DNA from: an uncultured Prevotella sp.
GTDB lineage: Bacteria; Bacteroidota; Bacteroidia; Bacteroidales; Bacteroidaceae
Direction: 5' to 3'
DNA length: 64,000 nucleotides
NCBI GenBank assembly: GCA_905233985.1
Contig: CAJOFA010000014.1
Location: 62,001-126,000 of the forward strand
The translations under genes were made by a program, and so were the position numbers. Shown here in pieces: positions 43,899 through 55,340 of the stretch. Position 1 is the stretch's first letter; each line of letters opens with the position of its first letter. The notes beneath the pieces were generated by a model. The model did no database searches. It saw nothing but the letters and a program-made list of their open reading frames with translations, and was not told the origin of the DNA.

Positions 43899-44873
43899 TC
43901 AGTTGTTCACCGAACCACCAACGATGTCAAGAAGTTCAGAAGTAATGGCTTGCTGACGTGACTTGTTGTATTGCAGGTTCAACTGGCGCAACAACTCGTC
44001 GGCATTGTCGGTAGCCGTTTGCATGGCCACCATACGTGCAGCATGTTCAGAGGCCACGCTGTCAAGCAAGGCTGTATAGAGCATCAAATGCCCCATCTTC
44101 GGAATTAACTGCGAGAGCACAGTATTCATATCCGGCTCCACGATGAAGTTGTCGTTCAGCGGAGCAACATCGTCCTCTCCCGACGTCTTTTTCTTCCTTC
44201 TCTCTTTCATCTTCAGGTAGTCCTGAGCCTTCTGCGTGGCAACGTTCGACGTCAGGTCACGCTCATGGTCACGCTGCAACTCACTCTCAATGTCGATAGG
44301 CAAGAAAGTCTTGTGGGTAAGAATCTGTGAGCCTGCGCTTTTGAAGTGGTGGTAAATCAGTTCCACCTTGTCTATCTCGCCATTGGCAAAGCGTTCTCCC
44401 AGGCTCATTGCCAGGTCGATGCATTGCTTCACGTTGGGATGATCCACCAAATCAGCCAGGTCACATTTCACTTGATAGCCTAGTTTACGAGCCTTCTCTG
44501 CCACTTTACGTCCCACAGGATAGACCTCCACGTTTTCCTTGCCCAACTCATTGGCAAGAGCCTCCTCAGCTTTTATCATCACCTTAATAACATTGGCGTT
44601 GAAACCACCGCAAAGCGATGAATTGCTGCTGAAGACCACAAGAGCCACACGTTTGACAGGACGCTCCTGGTCGTAGATGGTCTGGGCCTCTGCCTCGGCT
44701 GCAAGGAAAGACTTGAGAATATGCTCAAGCATCGTCTCGTAAGGCAACATGTTCTGGATAGCCACCTGCGCATGATGCAACTTCGACGAAGCCACCATTT
44801 TCATGGCAGAGGTAATCTTGCGCGTTGACTTAACGGAGGCAATTCGGCCTTTGATTTCTTTTAGACTTGGCAT
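43899..44873 (-). CDS. atpG: ATP synthase gamma subunit
   Basis: 324 aa, about 35 longer than usual. The N-terminal helix SLKEIKGRIASVKSTRKITSAMKMVA and the C-terminal ARMVAMQTATDNADELL form the rotor coiled coil. A Lys/Glu-rich insertion (KMKERRKKKTSGEDDVAP) sits in the globular part. It is the last gene of the operon. Confidence 0.96.
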   Translation of the reverse strand: MPSLKEIKGRIASVKSTRKITSAMKMVASSKLHHAQVAIQNMLPYETMLEHILKSFLAAEAEAQTIYDQERPVKRVALVVFSSNSSLCGGFNANVIKVMIKAEEALANELGKENVEVYPVGRKVAEKARKLGYQVKCDLADLVDHPNVKQCIDLAMSLGERFANGEIDKVELIYHHFKSAGSQILTHKTFLPIDIESELQRDHERDLTSNVATQKAQDYLKMKERRKKKTSGEDDVAPLNDNFIVEPDMNTVLSQLIPKMGHLMLYTALLDSVASEHAARMVAMQTATDNADELLRQLNLQYNKSRQQAITSELLDIVGGSVNN

Positions 44874-44903
44874 TTCAGGAATTTACTATTTAATTGTAAA
44901 TCA

Positions 44904-46487
44904 TTACTTGTACGTACCGGCAATGTCAAACATGATTTCCTCAATCTTATCCGTTGTAGCATCGTCTATCTTACCAGCGGCAAGCGTCTCAAGAACCTCA
45001 GGGGCCGAGGAACGAAGCTTGTCGAGGAACGATGTCTGACATTCACGTACCTTGTCGATGGGTACCTGACGCATGAGACCATGCACACCACAGTAAAGGA
45101 TGGCAACTTGTTCACCTACGGGCATGGGGCTATACTGCGGCTGGATGAGCAACTGGTTATTCTTACGTCCACGGTCAAGCGTCATCGCCGTCACAGCATC
45201 CATATCGCTGGAGAACTTCGAGAAAGCCTCCAACTCACGATACTGTGCCTGGTCAATCTTCAGCGTACCAGCTACTTTCTTCATGGACTTAATCTGTGCC
45301 GAGCCACCCACACGAGATACCGAGATACCGACATTAATAGCAGGACGAAAACCTTGGTTGAACAGGTCGCTCTCCAAGAAAATCTGTCCGTCGGTAATGG
45401 AGATTACGTTCGTGGGGATGTAAGCCGAAACGTCACCAGCCTGTGTCTCGATGATAGGCAGAGCGGTGAGCGAGCCACCACCCTTCACGTGTCCCTTCAT
45501 GCACTCAGGCAGGTCGTTCATCTGCTCGGCCACCTCCTGCTGCTCGTTCATCTTTGCGGCACGCTCCAGCAGACGGCTATGCAGGTAGAACACGTCACCA
45601 GGATAAGCCTCACGTCCTGACGGACGACGCAGAATCAGCGATACTTCACGATAGGCAACAGCCTGCTTTGACAAGTCATCATAGACCACGAGGGCTGGCA
45701 GACCACGGTCACGGAAATACTCACCGATGGCAGCACCGGCAAACGGAGCATAGTACTGCATAGCGGCAGGGTCAGCAGCCGTAGCAGCTACCACGATGGT
45801 ATAAGGCATAGCCCCATGCTCCTGCAACGTAGAAACAAGCGAGGCAACAGTAGATGCCTTCTGACCAATAGCTACATAGATACAATATACGGGCTTGCCT
45901 GCCTCGTAGAAACTCTTTTGGTTAATAATCGTGTCAACAGCAATGGCTGTCTTACCCGTCTGACGGTCGCCGATAATCAGCTCACGCTGTCCGCGTCCGA
46001 TGGGAATCATGGAGTCGATAGCCTTCAGACCTGTCTGCAGCGGCTCTTTCACGGGCTGACGGTAGATAACGCCCGGCGCCTTACGGTCGAGCGGCATCTC
46101 AAACGAGTCAGCGAGGTCTATGTCACCCTTACCGTCAATGGCCTGTCCCAGCGGATTAATGACACGGCCGAGCATGTTGTCGTTGACGCGGATGGAAGCG
46201 ATGCGCTTAGTGCGCTTCACCACTTGTCCTTCTTTGATGCCCGCCGTAGGACCCAGGAGCACACAGCCGACATTGTCTTCCTCGAGGTTCATCACGATAG
46301 CCATCGTGCCGTTCTCGAACTCCAACAGCTCGTTAGCTTCAGCGTTACGCAGACCATAGATACGCGCCACGCCATCGCTGACAGTAAGCACCGTGCCCAC
46401 CTCGTCAAACTTCTCGGCATTCGAAATACCCTTCAGCTGATCAATCAGCACCTGGGACACTTCGCTTGGTTTAATTTTATCTGACAT
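44904..46487 (-). CDS. atpA: ATP synthase alpha subunit
   Basis: 527 aa non-catalytic nucleotide-binding F1 subunit. It has Walker [22 protein letters not shown] and full length. Confidence 0.98.
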   Translation of the reverse strand: MSDKIKPSEVSQVLIDQLKGISNAEKFDEVGTVLTVSDGVARIYGLRNAEANELLEFENGTMAIVMNLEEDNVGCVLLGPTAGIKEGQVVKRTKRIASIRVNDNMLGRVINPLGQAIDGKGDIDLADSFEMPLDRKAPGVIYRQPVKEPLQTGLKAIDSMIPIGRGQRELIIGDRQTGKTAIAVDTIINQKSFYEAGKPVYCIYVAIGQKASTVASLVSTLQEHGAMPYTIVVAATAADPAAMQYYAPFAGAAIGEYFRDRGLPALVVYDDLSKQAVAYREVSLILRRPSGREAYPGDVFYLHSRLLERAAKMNEQQEVAEQMNDLPECMKGHVKGGGSLTALPIIETQAGDVSAYIPTNVISITDGQIFLESDLFNQGFRPAINVGISVSRVGGSAQIKSMKKVAGTLKIDQAQYRELEAFSKFSSDMDAVTAMTLDRGRKNNQLLIQPQYSPMPVGEQVAILYCGVHGLMRQVPIDKVRECQTSFLDKLRSSAPEVLETLAAGKIDDATTDKIEEIMFDIAGTYK

Positions 46488-46509
46488 AATGAAATTTACG
46501 ATTTTCGAT

Positions 46510-47049
46510 TTATTTCTTCAATTGAGTGAGAATGTTGTTGAGTTTCGAGCGGACACTGGCATCCATACGATAGGTGTCATATTCGAGGATGAAGCCACCG
46601 ATGATGTCGGGGTTCACCTCAGACTCGAACTCTACAGTTCCCTTAGCATGGCTCTCCACCATCTGGCGCATCTTCTGCTCCATTGCGGGCGACACGGCCA
46701 CAGCGGTAGTGAGTTTTCCACGGATGACATTCTTCTGCTTACGGTAAAGCGTCACGTACGAATTTGCCATAAACTGGATCATGTTCTCACGGTCCTCCTT
46801 CAACACCAGCGCGACAAACGACTGGGCAAGGAGCGAGGCACTACTGCCGCCGATGGCTGTCACCAGCAACTTCTGCTTCGTTTCCTTCGAGAGCATCGGG
46901 TTATCAATGGTCTGCCTGAGCTGCGGTACTTCAACGTAACTGGCTGCCAACATCTGCATCTCCCGATAGACGGTGTCCTCGATGTTGGCATCAGTAGCGC
47001 TTTTCAGCAATGCGCGGGCATAGCGGACCGATATTACTCCTATATCCAT
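46510..47049 (-). CDS. atpH: ATP synthase delta subunit
   Basis: 179 aa OSCP/delta stator protein. It opens with [11 protein letters not shown]-type sequence ([15 protein letters not shown]) and ends [20 protein letters not shown], both typical of the family. It lies 12 bp after atpF and 22 bp before atpA. Confidence 0.95.
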   Translation of the reverse strand: MDIGVISVRYARALLKSATDANIEDTVYREMQMLAASYVEVPQLRQTIDNPMLSKETKQKLLVTAIGGSSASLLAQSFVALVLKEDRENMIQFMANSYVTLYRKQKNVIRGKLTTAVAVSPAMEQKMRQMVESHAKGTVEFESEVNPDIIGGFILEYDTYRMDASVRSKLNNILTQLKK

Positions 47050-47061
47050 ACACTTTACATT

Positions 47062-47583
47062 TTACTTGTTAGAAGAGACGTCATCCAACATTCGGTCAAT
47101 GAGATCCATCTGAGCCTGATCACTTTGAAGGTTCTGCTTGAGCACTTTCTCCGCAATCTCAACGCTAAGCGAGGCCACTTGCTTTCGGATGTCGGCAATA
47201 GCAGCTTTCTTTTGCTGTTCAATCTCGTCTTTGGCATCAGACACAAGACGGGCGCTTTCCTGTCGGGCCTTTTCCTGGGCCTGTTCCACGATGGCGTCGC
47301 GTGTTTCCGCTGCCTCTTTCAGTATCTGAGCTTGCTTTGCGCGAGCCTCCTGCAAGATGGATTCGCCTTCTTTCTCTATATTGGCCAGACGCTCCTCGGC
47401 TTCATGAGCCTTGCGGAGACTGTCCTCAATATAGTCGTGGCGCTCTGTCACCATTTTGGTGATAACAGGGAAGCCATACTTTGCCAGAAGGATAAAGACC
47501 ACCAGAAACGCCACGAACATCCAGAAGAATAATCCGAAGTCAGGCGTTAGAATGGATGGTAAGTTGATTGAGTCCATTTGCAA
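47062..47583 (-). CDS. atpF: ATP synthase b subunit
   Basis: 173 aa. One membrane helix (FFWMFVAFLVVFILLAKYG) is followed by a long charged coiled coil, the peripheral stalk. Confidence 0.95.
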   Translation of the reverse strand: MQMDSINLPSILTPDFGLFFWMFVAFLVVFILLAKYGFPVITKMVTERHDYIEDSLRKAHEAEERLANIEKEGESILQEARAKQAQILKEAAETRDAIVEQAQEKARQESARLVSDAKDEIEQQKKAAIADIRKQVASLSVEIAEKVLKQNLQSDQAQMDLIDRMLDDVSSNK

Positions 47584-47599
47584 TGATGTTTATATGATT

Positions 47600-47854
47600 T
47601 TACATGAACACGCAGAGCGCGCAGACGACAACAGCGAACAGGGCTACACCCTCAACGAAGGCTGCTGTCAGAATCATGTTGGTACGGATGGTACCTGCTG
47701 CCTCGGGCTGACGAGCGATAGCATCCATGGCGTTACCACCAATACGACCGATACCCAGACCGGCACCAATTGCTGCAATACCTGCGCCGAGACCGGCACC
47801 AAACTTTGCGAGACCAGCAGCTGCAGCTGCTTCTAAAATCAATGTTGTGAACAT
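47600..47854 (-). CDS. atpE: ATP synthase c subunit
   Basis: 84 aa with two membrane helices and the polar loop ARQPEA. The ion-binding Glu lies in AAFVEGVALF. In helix 1 the Gln of the sodium type is absent (GLGIGRIGG) and the residue after the Glu is Gly rather than Ser/Thr. The ring should therefore be proton-type. Confidence 0.96.
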   Translation of the reverse strand: MFTTLILEAAAAAGLAKFGAGLGAGIAAIGAGLGIGRIGGNAMDAIARQPEAAGTIRTNMILTAAFVEGVALFAVVVCALCVFM

Positions 47855-47911
47855 AATCTTAAATGTTTTAATGAGTTATTATTTAATGTTTATTCTTTGT
47901 AATCTTTCATC

Positions 47912-48994
47912 TTACTCATGATGGTGCTCAGGATGTGCGAGTCCGATAAACACGGCACTCAGCATCGTGAACACATAAGCCTGAATGAAGGCCACCAGGA
48001 ACTCAAGGCAGTTCATGAACAGCATCATGATAAAGCTGAGCAGCGTGAGGCCCGAACCCAGAGCGGCATTCAGAGACCAGCCAATGAAGATAATTGCTGT
48101 GAATGAGAGGATGATGGCGTGTCCTGCCATCATGTTGGCAAAGAGACGGACCATGAGTGCAAAAGGCTTGGTCAGGATGCCGAATAGCTCAATGATAGGC
48201 ATGATGGCAACCGGATAGGCCTTGAGGAACACAGGAACGTCGGGCCAGAATATTTCCTTCCAGTACTCCTTGTTGCCAAAGAGGTTGATGGCCAGCATGG
48301 TGCAGAGTGCCAGGAAGAACGTGATGTTGATATTGCCTGTTACGTTTGCACCACCGGGGAACACCGGCAACAAACCCAACAGGTTGGTCGTGAGAATAAA
48401 GAAGAATGCCGTCAGCAGATAGGGAGCATAAGGACGATAGTGCTTCTCACCTATTGAGTCCTTGATGAGGTCGTCATGAATCGTCATGACCAGCATCTCC
48501 ATCATGCCGACAAAACCTTTCGGGGCATCTTTCTTCGGGTCATGCTTCTTATACCAGCGGGCACAGGGAAGGAACACAGCCAACAGGACGAAGACAACAA
48601 TCCAAATCTGGCAGACGCTCTTCGTGATACTCAAGTCCCATGGACGAACCACGGAGCCGTCAGCCATCTTCTCATAGATCTTGCCGTTTTTCTCCTCGTT
48701 GAAGAAGAAGCCCATGTAATCCTTTCCTTCCTCCACAGCCTCCTCGATGCGGGTGCTCATGAAGAAGTGCCACTCTCCCGTCTGTTCGCTGCGCACGATG
48801 ACAGGCAGCGGAATGCTGATGTGCTTGCCGCCGATGGTGGTGATATGCCACTCGTAGGCATCGGCCATGTGGCCCAGCACGATCTCCTTCACGTCAACAC
48901 CCTCACCATCGTGCGCACCCTGGGCGGGCACGTTAAACCCCAACAGCAGTATCAGGCATAGAAGCAGGTATCTCATAGATTTCATTTTATCCAT
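47912..48994 (-). CDS. atpB: ATP synthase a subunit with N-terminal extension
   Basis: 360 aa, much longer than the usual 240-270. The N-terminus is a signal-peptide-like helix (RYLLLCLILLLGFNVPAQG) plus about 100 residues outside the membrane, an extension also seen in other Bacteroidota. The essential Arg is in ALMVRLFANMMAGH. It overlaps the upstream AtpI-like gene by 8 bp. Confidence 0.95.
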   Translation of the reverse strand: MDKMKSMRYLLLCLILLLGFNVPAQGAHDGEGVDVKEIVLGHMADAYEWHITTIGGKHISIPLPVIVRSEQTGEWHFFMSTRIEEAVEEGKDYMGFFFNEEKNGKIYEKMADGSVVRPWDLSITKSVCQIWIVVFVLLAVFLPCARWYKKHDPKKDAPKGFVGMMEMLVMTIHDDLIKDSIGEKHYRPYAPYLLTAFFFILTTNLLGLLPVFPGGANVTGNINITFFLALCTMLAINLFGNKEYWKEIFWPDVPVFLKAYPVAIMPIIELFGILTKPFALMVRLFANMMAGHAIILSFTAIIFIGWSLNAALGSGLTLLSFIMMLFMNCLEFLVAFIQAYVFTMLSAVFIGLAHPEHHHE

Positions 48995-49397
48995 TGTGTC
49001 TGATTTTCTTCTCGACCTTCATAAAGTAGGCCGTATCGTAAACGAGAATAATGAAATAATATATCAAGAACAGGATGACGAAGAAGCGGATGGTGGCTTT
49101 GTCCTCCGATGCAAAACAGAACACCAGCACCGTTGCTATACCTGCAATCATGCGGAAGCCCGATGCAGACATGTAAAGTGTTGGCAGGCTGTCAACGGAA
49201 GTGGCAGCCACTGACTTCCATACGAAGGCATAGGCTACGCACGCCACCAATTGGAAAACGGTAGTGATGCAGACCGGCACCAGCATCGTGTCCGTGTTGC
49301 CAAACAACCACATATAGGTGAATGACAACAGCGTCAGCACGACAATGAGCAACGTGCTCTGCACCAGATACGTATTCACAATCTTGTTATTCATCAT
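48987..49397 (-). CDS. AtpI-like four-helix membrane protein
   Basis: About 136 aa from the Met-Met-Asn-Asn start (the track start at 49415 lies deeper in atpC). It has four hydrophobic helices (TLLIVVLTLLSFTYMWLF, PVCITTVFQLVACVAYAFVW, GIATVLVFCF, FFVILFLIYYFIILVY). It overlaps atpC at the 5' end and atpB at the 3' end, the slot where many operons keep atpI. A role in F0 assembly or c-ring insertion is inferred from position. Confidence 0.8.
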   Translation of the reverse strand: MMNNKIVNTYLVQSTLLIVVLTLLSFTYMWLFGNTDTMLVPVCITTVFQLVACVAYAFVWKSVAATSVDSLPTLYMSASGFRMIAGIATVLVFCFASEDKATIRFFVILFLIYYFIILVYDTAYFMKVEKKIRHNG

Positions 49398-49671
49398 CTT
49401 CGCCAAGTTCCACACAAAGACTCACCTCATTTTTCTGAACCGCCACGAATCCACCGGCAATAGCCAGCTGATGCTGGCCGTCAGCACAGGTATAGACCAC
49501 CGTACCATCCGTCAGCGACGAGATAATAGGCGCATGGTTCGTCAGTATTTCAAACTGGCCAAGGCTGCCGGGCACTTTCACGCCCTCTACTTCGCCTTGG
49601 AATTCGATTTTCTGTGGTGATACAATCTTCAGCTTTAACATCTTGAAAATTTGCGATTTTCGGATTTTCAA
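49387..49671 (-). CDS. atpC: ATP synthase epsilon subunit
   Basis: 94 aa, short because it contains only the N-terminal beta-sandwich (KLKIVSPQKIEFQGEVEGVKVPG, LTNHAPIISSL). The C-terminal regulatory helix pair is missing, as in other Bacteroidota. It follows atpD by 8 bp. Confidence 0.94.
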   Translation of the reverse strand: MKIRKSQIFKMLKLKIVSPQKIEFQGEVEGVKVPGSLGQFEILTNHAPIISSLTDGTVVYTCADGQHQLAIAGGFVAVQKNEVSLCVELGEDDE

Positions 49672-49679
49672 TTTACGAT

Positions 49680-51221
<1,542 letters not shown>

Positions 51222-51255
51222 TTAAAGTTTTATTGTTTAGTACATATATTTTCTG

Positions 51256-51286
51256 CAAAGATAACTAATAATCCTCAAACGAACAA
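51256..51286 (-). promoter_or_regulatory. ATP synthase operon promoter
   Basis: TTG (51284-51286, minus), 20 bp, then TATCTTTG (51256-51263, minus), about 50 bp before atpD. Confidence 0.7.
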
Positions 51287-51331
51287 GTTTTTTCGCACGA
51301 AATTCTCGAAAACCATAGATTTTCGACGTTA

Positions 51332-52723
51332 TCAGACGAAAAAGAACAGCTCTGCCGCCAATACGAGCATACCGACGAGCCATCCCACGAGAACCTTCAC
51401 CGTGCAATGCTTGAGATACCAGCCCAGCGTCACATGTTCCATCTTCATCAGGGCAAGCCCGCTCACGTTACCCACACAAAGCAGACAGCCTCCGACACCT
51501 GACGAGAAGGCTATCACCTTCCAGAAGGCACCGTTCTGAACGAAGTTCTGGGCATAGCCGTCCGTGACACCCTCCAATACAGGATAGAGTGAGAAGTTGG
51601 ACATGGCAATGGTGAACGTGTCAACGATAGAGCTGAGGAAGCCTGACACCAGTCCAACCATCCAGATGTCGTGGACGTTCGTGTCAATCCATTCTGCCAC
51701 GCTCTGGAACACGCCGGTCTCGGTCACCACACCCAGGCCGAGCATGATACCCATGACAAAGAGAATCTGCTGCAGGGTGTCATACTGCAAGGCTACGGGA
51801 ATGAGACGACGGGCCATCTGTCCCGAGTTGTTCAGTTTGCGGTTCATGGCCTCGTTGACCACCCACAGCACACTCAGCACACACAACGCCCCGAGGAAGG
51901 GCGAGAGCTTGGTGATGCTATGGAAAGTAGGAATGAACCACAGTCCTCCAATGCCCACCACGAGCATGAGGATGCGCTGCCACCGGTTGAGGTTCGTGTC
52001 GTCGCCACGATAAGGCGCAGCGGGCCATGCCACGTCCAGTCGTTCGGGCAGGATGCGGCCCAACCACCAGGTAGGGATACACCATGCCAGGATAGCGGGC
52101 AGCGCCAGATAAGTGAAGAAGTTACTGGCTGTTACGGCGCCGTTGCCCCAAAGCACCACGCCGGCGGGATCGCCGATGACCGTCATGCAGCCGCCGCAGT
52201 TGGCAGCCAGCACAATACAACTGCCCACCACCATGCGCTGCCGGCTGTTCTGCACAATCTTGTGCATGATGACCAGCATCATCGTTGTCGTTGTGAGGTT
52301 ATCCAGATTGGCCGAGATAGCAAAGGTAGCCAGCGACAGCGTCCACAGCACCCGCCTGGAGTTACGGGTTCGTATCCAGTCTTGTATGAAATCAAAGCAA
52401 CCGTTGTTGTTCAGAATCTCCACGATGGCCATCGTAGCCAGCAGGAACATCACGATGGCGGCTGCCTTGCCCACATATTTCAGGAAGATGTTGTCATAGA
52501 TAAACAGCTTTACCTGCTCGCTCGACGGGGCCGAGCCCGACAGGAAGTCAGCATAGTCCTCCGCATGGAGCGCCATGACAAAGTCGGTGCCGTAGCAGAT
52601 ATAGACCACCCACCCTACCGCAGCGATGAACATGGCAATGGCAGACTTGTTCACGCTCGTCAGATAGCCGGTGGCAATGAGCAGATAGCTCAGTATGAGT
52701 AGTGTTACGATGATTAGCGTCAT
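51332..52723 (-). CDS. nhaD: NhaD-family Na+/H+ antiporter
   Basis: 463 aa with about 12 membrane helices. ISANLDNLTTTTMMLVIMHK and ANCGGCMTVIGDPAGVVLWGNG are the paired signature segments of the NhaD/ion-transporter superfamily, and GFLSSIVDTFTIAMSNFS is the second repeat. It should expel Na+ in exchange for H+. It is transcribed in the same direction as and just upstream of the ATP synthase, with its own promoter at 52794-52824. Confidence 0.9.
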   Translation of the reverse strand: MTLIIVTLLILSYLLIATGYLTSVNKSAIAMFIAAVGWVVYICYGTDFVMALHAEDYADFLSGSAPSSEQVKLFIYDNIFLKYVGKAAAIVMFLLATMAIVEILNNNGCFDFIQDWIRTRNSRRVLWTLSLATFAISANLDNLTTTTMMLVIMHKIVQNSRQRMVVGSCIVLAANCGGCMTVIGDPAGVVLWGNGAVTASNFFTYLALPAILAWCIPTWWLGRILPERLDVAWPAAPYRGDDTNLNRWQRILMLVVGIGGLWFIPTFHSITKLSPFLGALCVLSVLWVVNEAMNRKLNNSGQMARRLIPVALQYDTLQQILFVMGIMLGLGVVTETGVFQSVAEWIDTNVHDIWMVGLVSGFLSSIVDTFTIAMSNFSLYPVLEGVTDGYAQNFVQNGAFWKVIAFSSGVGGCLLCVGNVSGLALMKMEHVTLGWYLKHCTVKVLVGWLVGMLVLAAELFFFV

Positions 52724-52793
52724 GACGCGTTCTTTGTCTTAAATTAAATAGTATATACCTATATATTATAGGCACCGTTTTGCTTTCAGCTGA

Positions 52794-52824
52794 CAAAGAT
52801 ACGAAATTCCCCGCTAACCACAAA
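52794..52824 (-). promoter_or_regulatory. nhaD promoter
   Basis: TTTG (52821-52824, minus), 19 bp, then TATCTTTG (52794-52801, minus). The leader is about 65 nt and contains the palindrome CCTATATATTATAGG. Confidence 0.75.
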
Positions 52825-52836
52825 ATTTTTTTGCAA

Positions 52837-55131
52837 TTAAATTCGCTCCACCTGTTTCACGCCCTTCACCGTGCGCAGTTTCCTGAGGAGCGTTTCCAGC
52901 CTTGAGGTGTCGTCGAGCATGACCGTGAGGTTACCGCTGAAGAGCCCGTCGTGCGAGTCGATGTTGATGCTGCGCAGCATCAGGCGCTCGTCCTTCGAGA
53001 TGATGCTCGTCAGGTTGTTCACGATGCCGATGTCGTCGCTGCCGATGACCCGTAGCGTGATGGTGTACATCGACGAGCCCTTGCCGCTCCACTTCGCCTT
53101 CACTACGCGGTAGCCGTAGCGTCGGCGCAGTTCCGGCGCATTGGGGCAGTCGGCACGGTGAATCTTGATGCCGCCGCCCGAGGTGACGAAACCGAAAATC
53201 TGGTCGCCGTAGATGGGGTTGCAGCACTTCGCCAGTTGGAAGTCAATGCCCTTCAGGTTCTGGTCGATGACCAGCACGTCGTCCGTCGCATGTTGCACGT
53301 TGTCGATGGTCGGGTCGAAGACAAACTCCGCTGCCGAACGAGCCTGATTATCTCCTGTAACGACGCTGTTTTTCTGCTTGAGTTCCAAGTACTTATCAAC
53401 AACGTCATTGGCGTCAATCTGCCCCTCTGCAATCTGACGATAGAACAAGCTGGCCTCCTTGAATCCCATGTGTTTGATGAGCTGCATCATCAGGCTCTCG
53501 TCCATCTCCACCTTGCGGTTCTTGAACTTGCGCTCCAGCGTTTCCTTGGCAAAGAGTCCCTCGCTCTGCTGTGTCTCGCGCAGGGCCAGCCTGATCTTCG
53601 ACTTGGCACGACTGGTCTTGGCAATGTTGAGCCATTCCTGCTTCGGCTTCTGGTTCGTCTGCGTCATGATTTCCACCTGGTCGCCGCTCTGCAGCTGATG
53701 ACGCAGGTTCACCACCTTGTTGTTGATACGCGCTCCGACACACTGGTTACCAATCTTCGAGTGGATATGGTAGGCGAAGTCGAGCACCGTAGCACCTTTC
53801 GGAAACTTGTAGAGGTCACCTCTCGGCGTGAACACAAAGACCTCGTCTTCGTAGAGCTCCATCTTGAACTGGTCCATAGCCTCCATGCCCGTGCTGTTCT
53901 CCAGCATCGAGCGGATGCCGTTCAGCCAGTCGTCAAGTCCGCCCTCGCTCTTCACACCTTTGTAGCGCCAGTGGGCGGCGACGCCCCGTTCAGCAATGGC
54001 ATCCATGCGCTCTGTGCGAATTTGCACCTCCACCCATTTCTGCTCAGGACCGAGCACGGTGATGTGCAGGCTCTCGTAGCCATTAGACTTCGGCACCGAC
54101 AGCCAGTCGCGCAGACGCTTGGGGTTCGGCTGGTACATGTCCGTCACGATGGAATAGACCTGCCAGCAGAGCGCACGCTCCAACCCGAACTGAGACTCAT
54201 GAGCCGCAGGCTCATTGGCCCCATTGGGCTTATTCGGCTCAATAATAATCCTTATCGCAAACAGGTCATAGACACCCTCGAACGGACATTTCTGCTTCTT
54301 CATCTTCTGCCAGATGGAGTGGATGGACTTGGTACGTCCCTTGATGTGGAACTTCAGACCTGCCGCCTTCAGCTTCTGCTCGATAGGGCCGATGAAGTCA
54401 GCGATATACGCGTCACGGGCAGCCTTCGTCGCGTTCAGTTTCTCCTTGATGTGGTAGTACGCGTCATGCTCCATGTACTTCAGCGACAAGTCCTCCAGCT
54501 CGCTCTTCAGCTTGTAGAGACCCAGCTTGTGCGCCAGCGGGGCATAGAGATACGCTGCCTCCTCGCTGACACGCAAGCCAGCCTCGTAGCCCTTACCTCG
54601 TACCTCGCTCCCCGCACCTCGCACCTCGTCCTCAACCATCACATCCCTGATCTGTCGCATCAGGTTGACTCGGTCGGCAATCATGATGAGGATGACGCGC
54701 ATGTCCTCGGCGAACGAGAGCAGCAGGTTACGGAAGTTCTCGCTTTCTACGACGGGGTTTTTCTTATACAACTCCTGAATACGCTCCAAGCCATGCAGTA
54801 TTCTGGCTACTGCCTCGCCATACTCCGCCCGTACCGCGTCGGTCGTGGTGAGCCCGTACTCGATGCCTGGGCGCAGCAGCACCGCCAGCACCGCGTCGCG
54901 CCTCAGTCCTATCTCCTCCACGACGATGAGTGCCGTGCGGAAACTCATCAGCACAGGGTTCAGCCCGAACATGTCACGTTGCAGTTTGTTCTGCTCCAAC
55001 GCCTCATACAGGAAACGGCGAATACGCTCCTCGTCCCCCTCCAGGAGCGACGAGGCAATCAGTTCCTTTACCTTATTATATAGTGCGAGCGTCTCTTCGC
55101 GCTCAGCTGCTGTAAATGACAAATTCTCCAT
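52837..55131 (-). CDS. relA: RelA/SpoT-family (p)ppGpp synthetase with degenerate HD domain
   Basis: 764 aa in the order pseudo-HD, synthetase, TGS, zinc-finger-like (AKCCNPIYGDQIFG) and ACT. In the N-domain the metal-binding LLHDxxED is replaced by LLRPGIEYG, so the hydrolase should be inactive, although ADRVNLMRQI is kept. The synthetase core is intact (GRTKSIHSIWQKM, NGYESLHITVLG, VEVQIRTERMDAIAERGVAAHW). It is therefore probably a synthesis-only RelA-type enzyme, with hydrolysis supplied elsewhere. A heptamer repeat (54595-54629) inserts about VRGAGSEVRGKGYEAG at residues 165-180. The ATG lies 8 bp from its -7 box, so the mRNA may be leaderless. Confidence 0.92.
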   Translation of the reverse strand: MENLSFTAAEREETLALYNKVKELIASSLLEGDEERIRRFLYEALEQNKLQRDMFGLNPVLMSFRTALIVVEEIGLRRDAVLAVLLRPGIEYGLTTTDAVRAEYGEAVARILHGLERIQELYKKNPVVESENFRNLLLSFAEDMRVILIMIADRVNLMRQIRDVMVEDEVRGAGSEVRGKGYEAGLRVSEEAAYLYAPLAHKLGLYKLKSELEDLSLKYMEHDAYYHIKEKLNATKAARDAYIADFIGPIEQKLKAAGLKFHIKGRTKSIHSIWQKMKKQKCPFEGVYDLFAIRIIIEPNKPNGANEPAAHESQFGLERALCWQVYSIVTDMYQPNPKRLRDWLSVPKSNGYESLHITVLGPEQKWVEVQIRTERMDAIAERGVAAHWRYKGVKSEGGLDDWLNGIRSMLENSTGMEAMDQFKMELYEDEVFVFTPRGDLYKFPKGATVLDFAYHIHSKIGNQCVGARINNKVVNLRHQLQSGDQVEIMTQTNQKPKQEWLNIAKTSRAKSKIRLALRETQQSEGLFAKETLERKFKNRKVEMDESLMMQLIKHMGFKEASLFYRQIAEGQIDANDVVDKYLELKQKNSVVTGDNQARSAAEFVFDPTIDNVQHATDDVLVIDQNLKGIDFQLAKCCNPIYGDQIFGFVTSGGGIKIHRADCPNAPELRRRYGYRVVKAKWSGKGSSMYTITLRVIGSDDIGIVNNLTSIISKDERLMLRSINIDSHDGLFSGNLTVMLDDTSRLETLLRKLRTVKGVKQVERI
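54595..54629. repeat. intragenic heptamer repeat ACCTCGT x5 in relA
   Basis: ACCTCGT, ACCTCGC, TCCCCGC, ACCTCGC, ACCTCGT at exact 7-bp pitch. It is the reverse complement of the unit in the GNAT-like gene (6554-6581). Confidence 0.85.
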
Positions 55132-55138
55132 TCGATTG

Positions 55139-55168
55139 CAAAGGTAGTGAAAATCGAGAGAAATGCAA
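55139..55168 (-). promoter_or_regulatory. relA promoter, possibly leaderless
   Basis: TTTG (55165-55168, minus), 18 bp, then TACCTTTG (55139-55146, minus). The start codon begins at 55131, so the expected transcription start falls on or next to the A of ATG. Confidence 0.7.
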
Positions 55169-55340
55169 AGAAAAAATTTATTTTTCTTTCATTTCCAAGA
55201 TGCATCCTATCTTCGAGACAAAGTCTCAAAGGTACGATTAAGTGAGCAGAATACCAAAGAAAAACAATTTTTTTTATTATTGAGCCTCATACTTCTTCAT
55301 CATTTCACGACCACGAATTTCACGAAAAAAGAGCCCAAAG

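Noticed and set aside
47600-47854. Sodium-type c ring
   Set aside because: The Gln in helix 1 and the Ser/Thr after the ion-binding Glu are absent, so proton coupling is more likely.
53158-55083. 641-aa plus-strand ORF over relA
   Set aside because: It is a long antisense shadow of relA caused by GC-rich codon use; no promoter, no domains, and the minus-strand gene is unmistakable.
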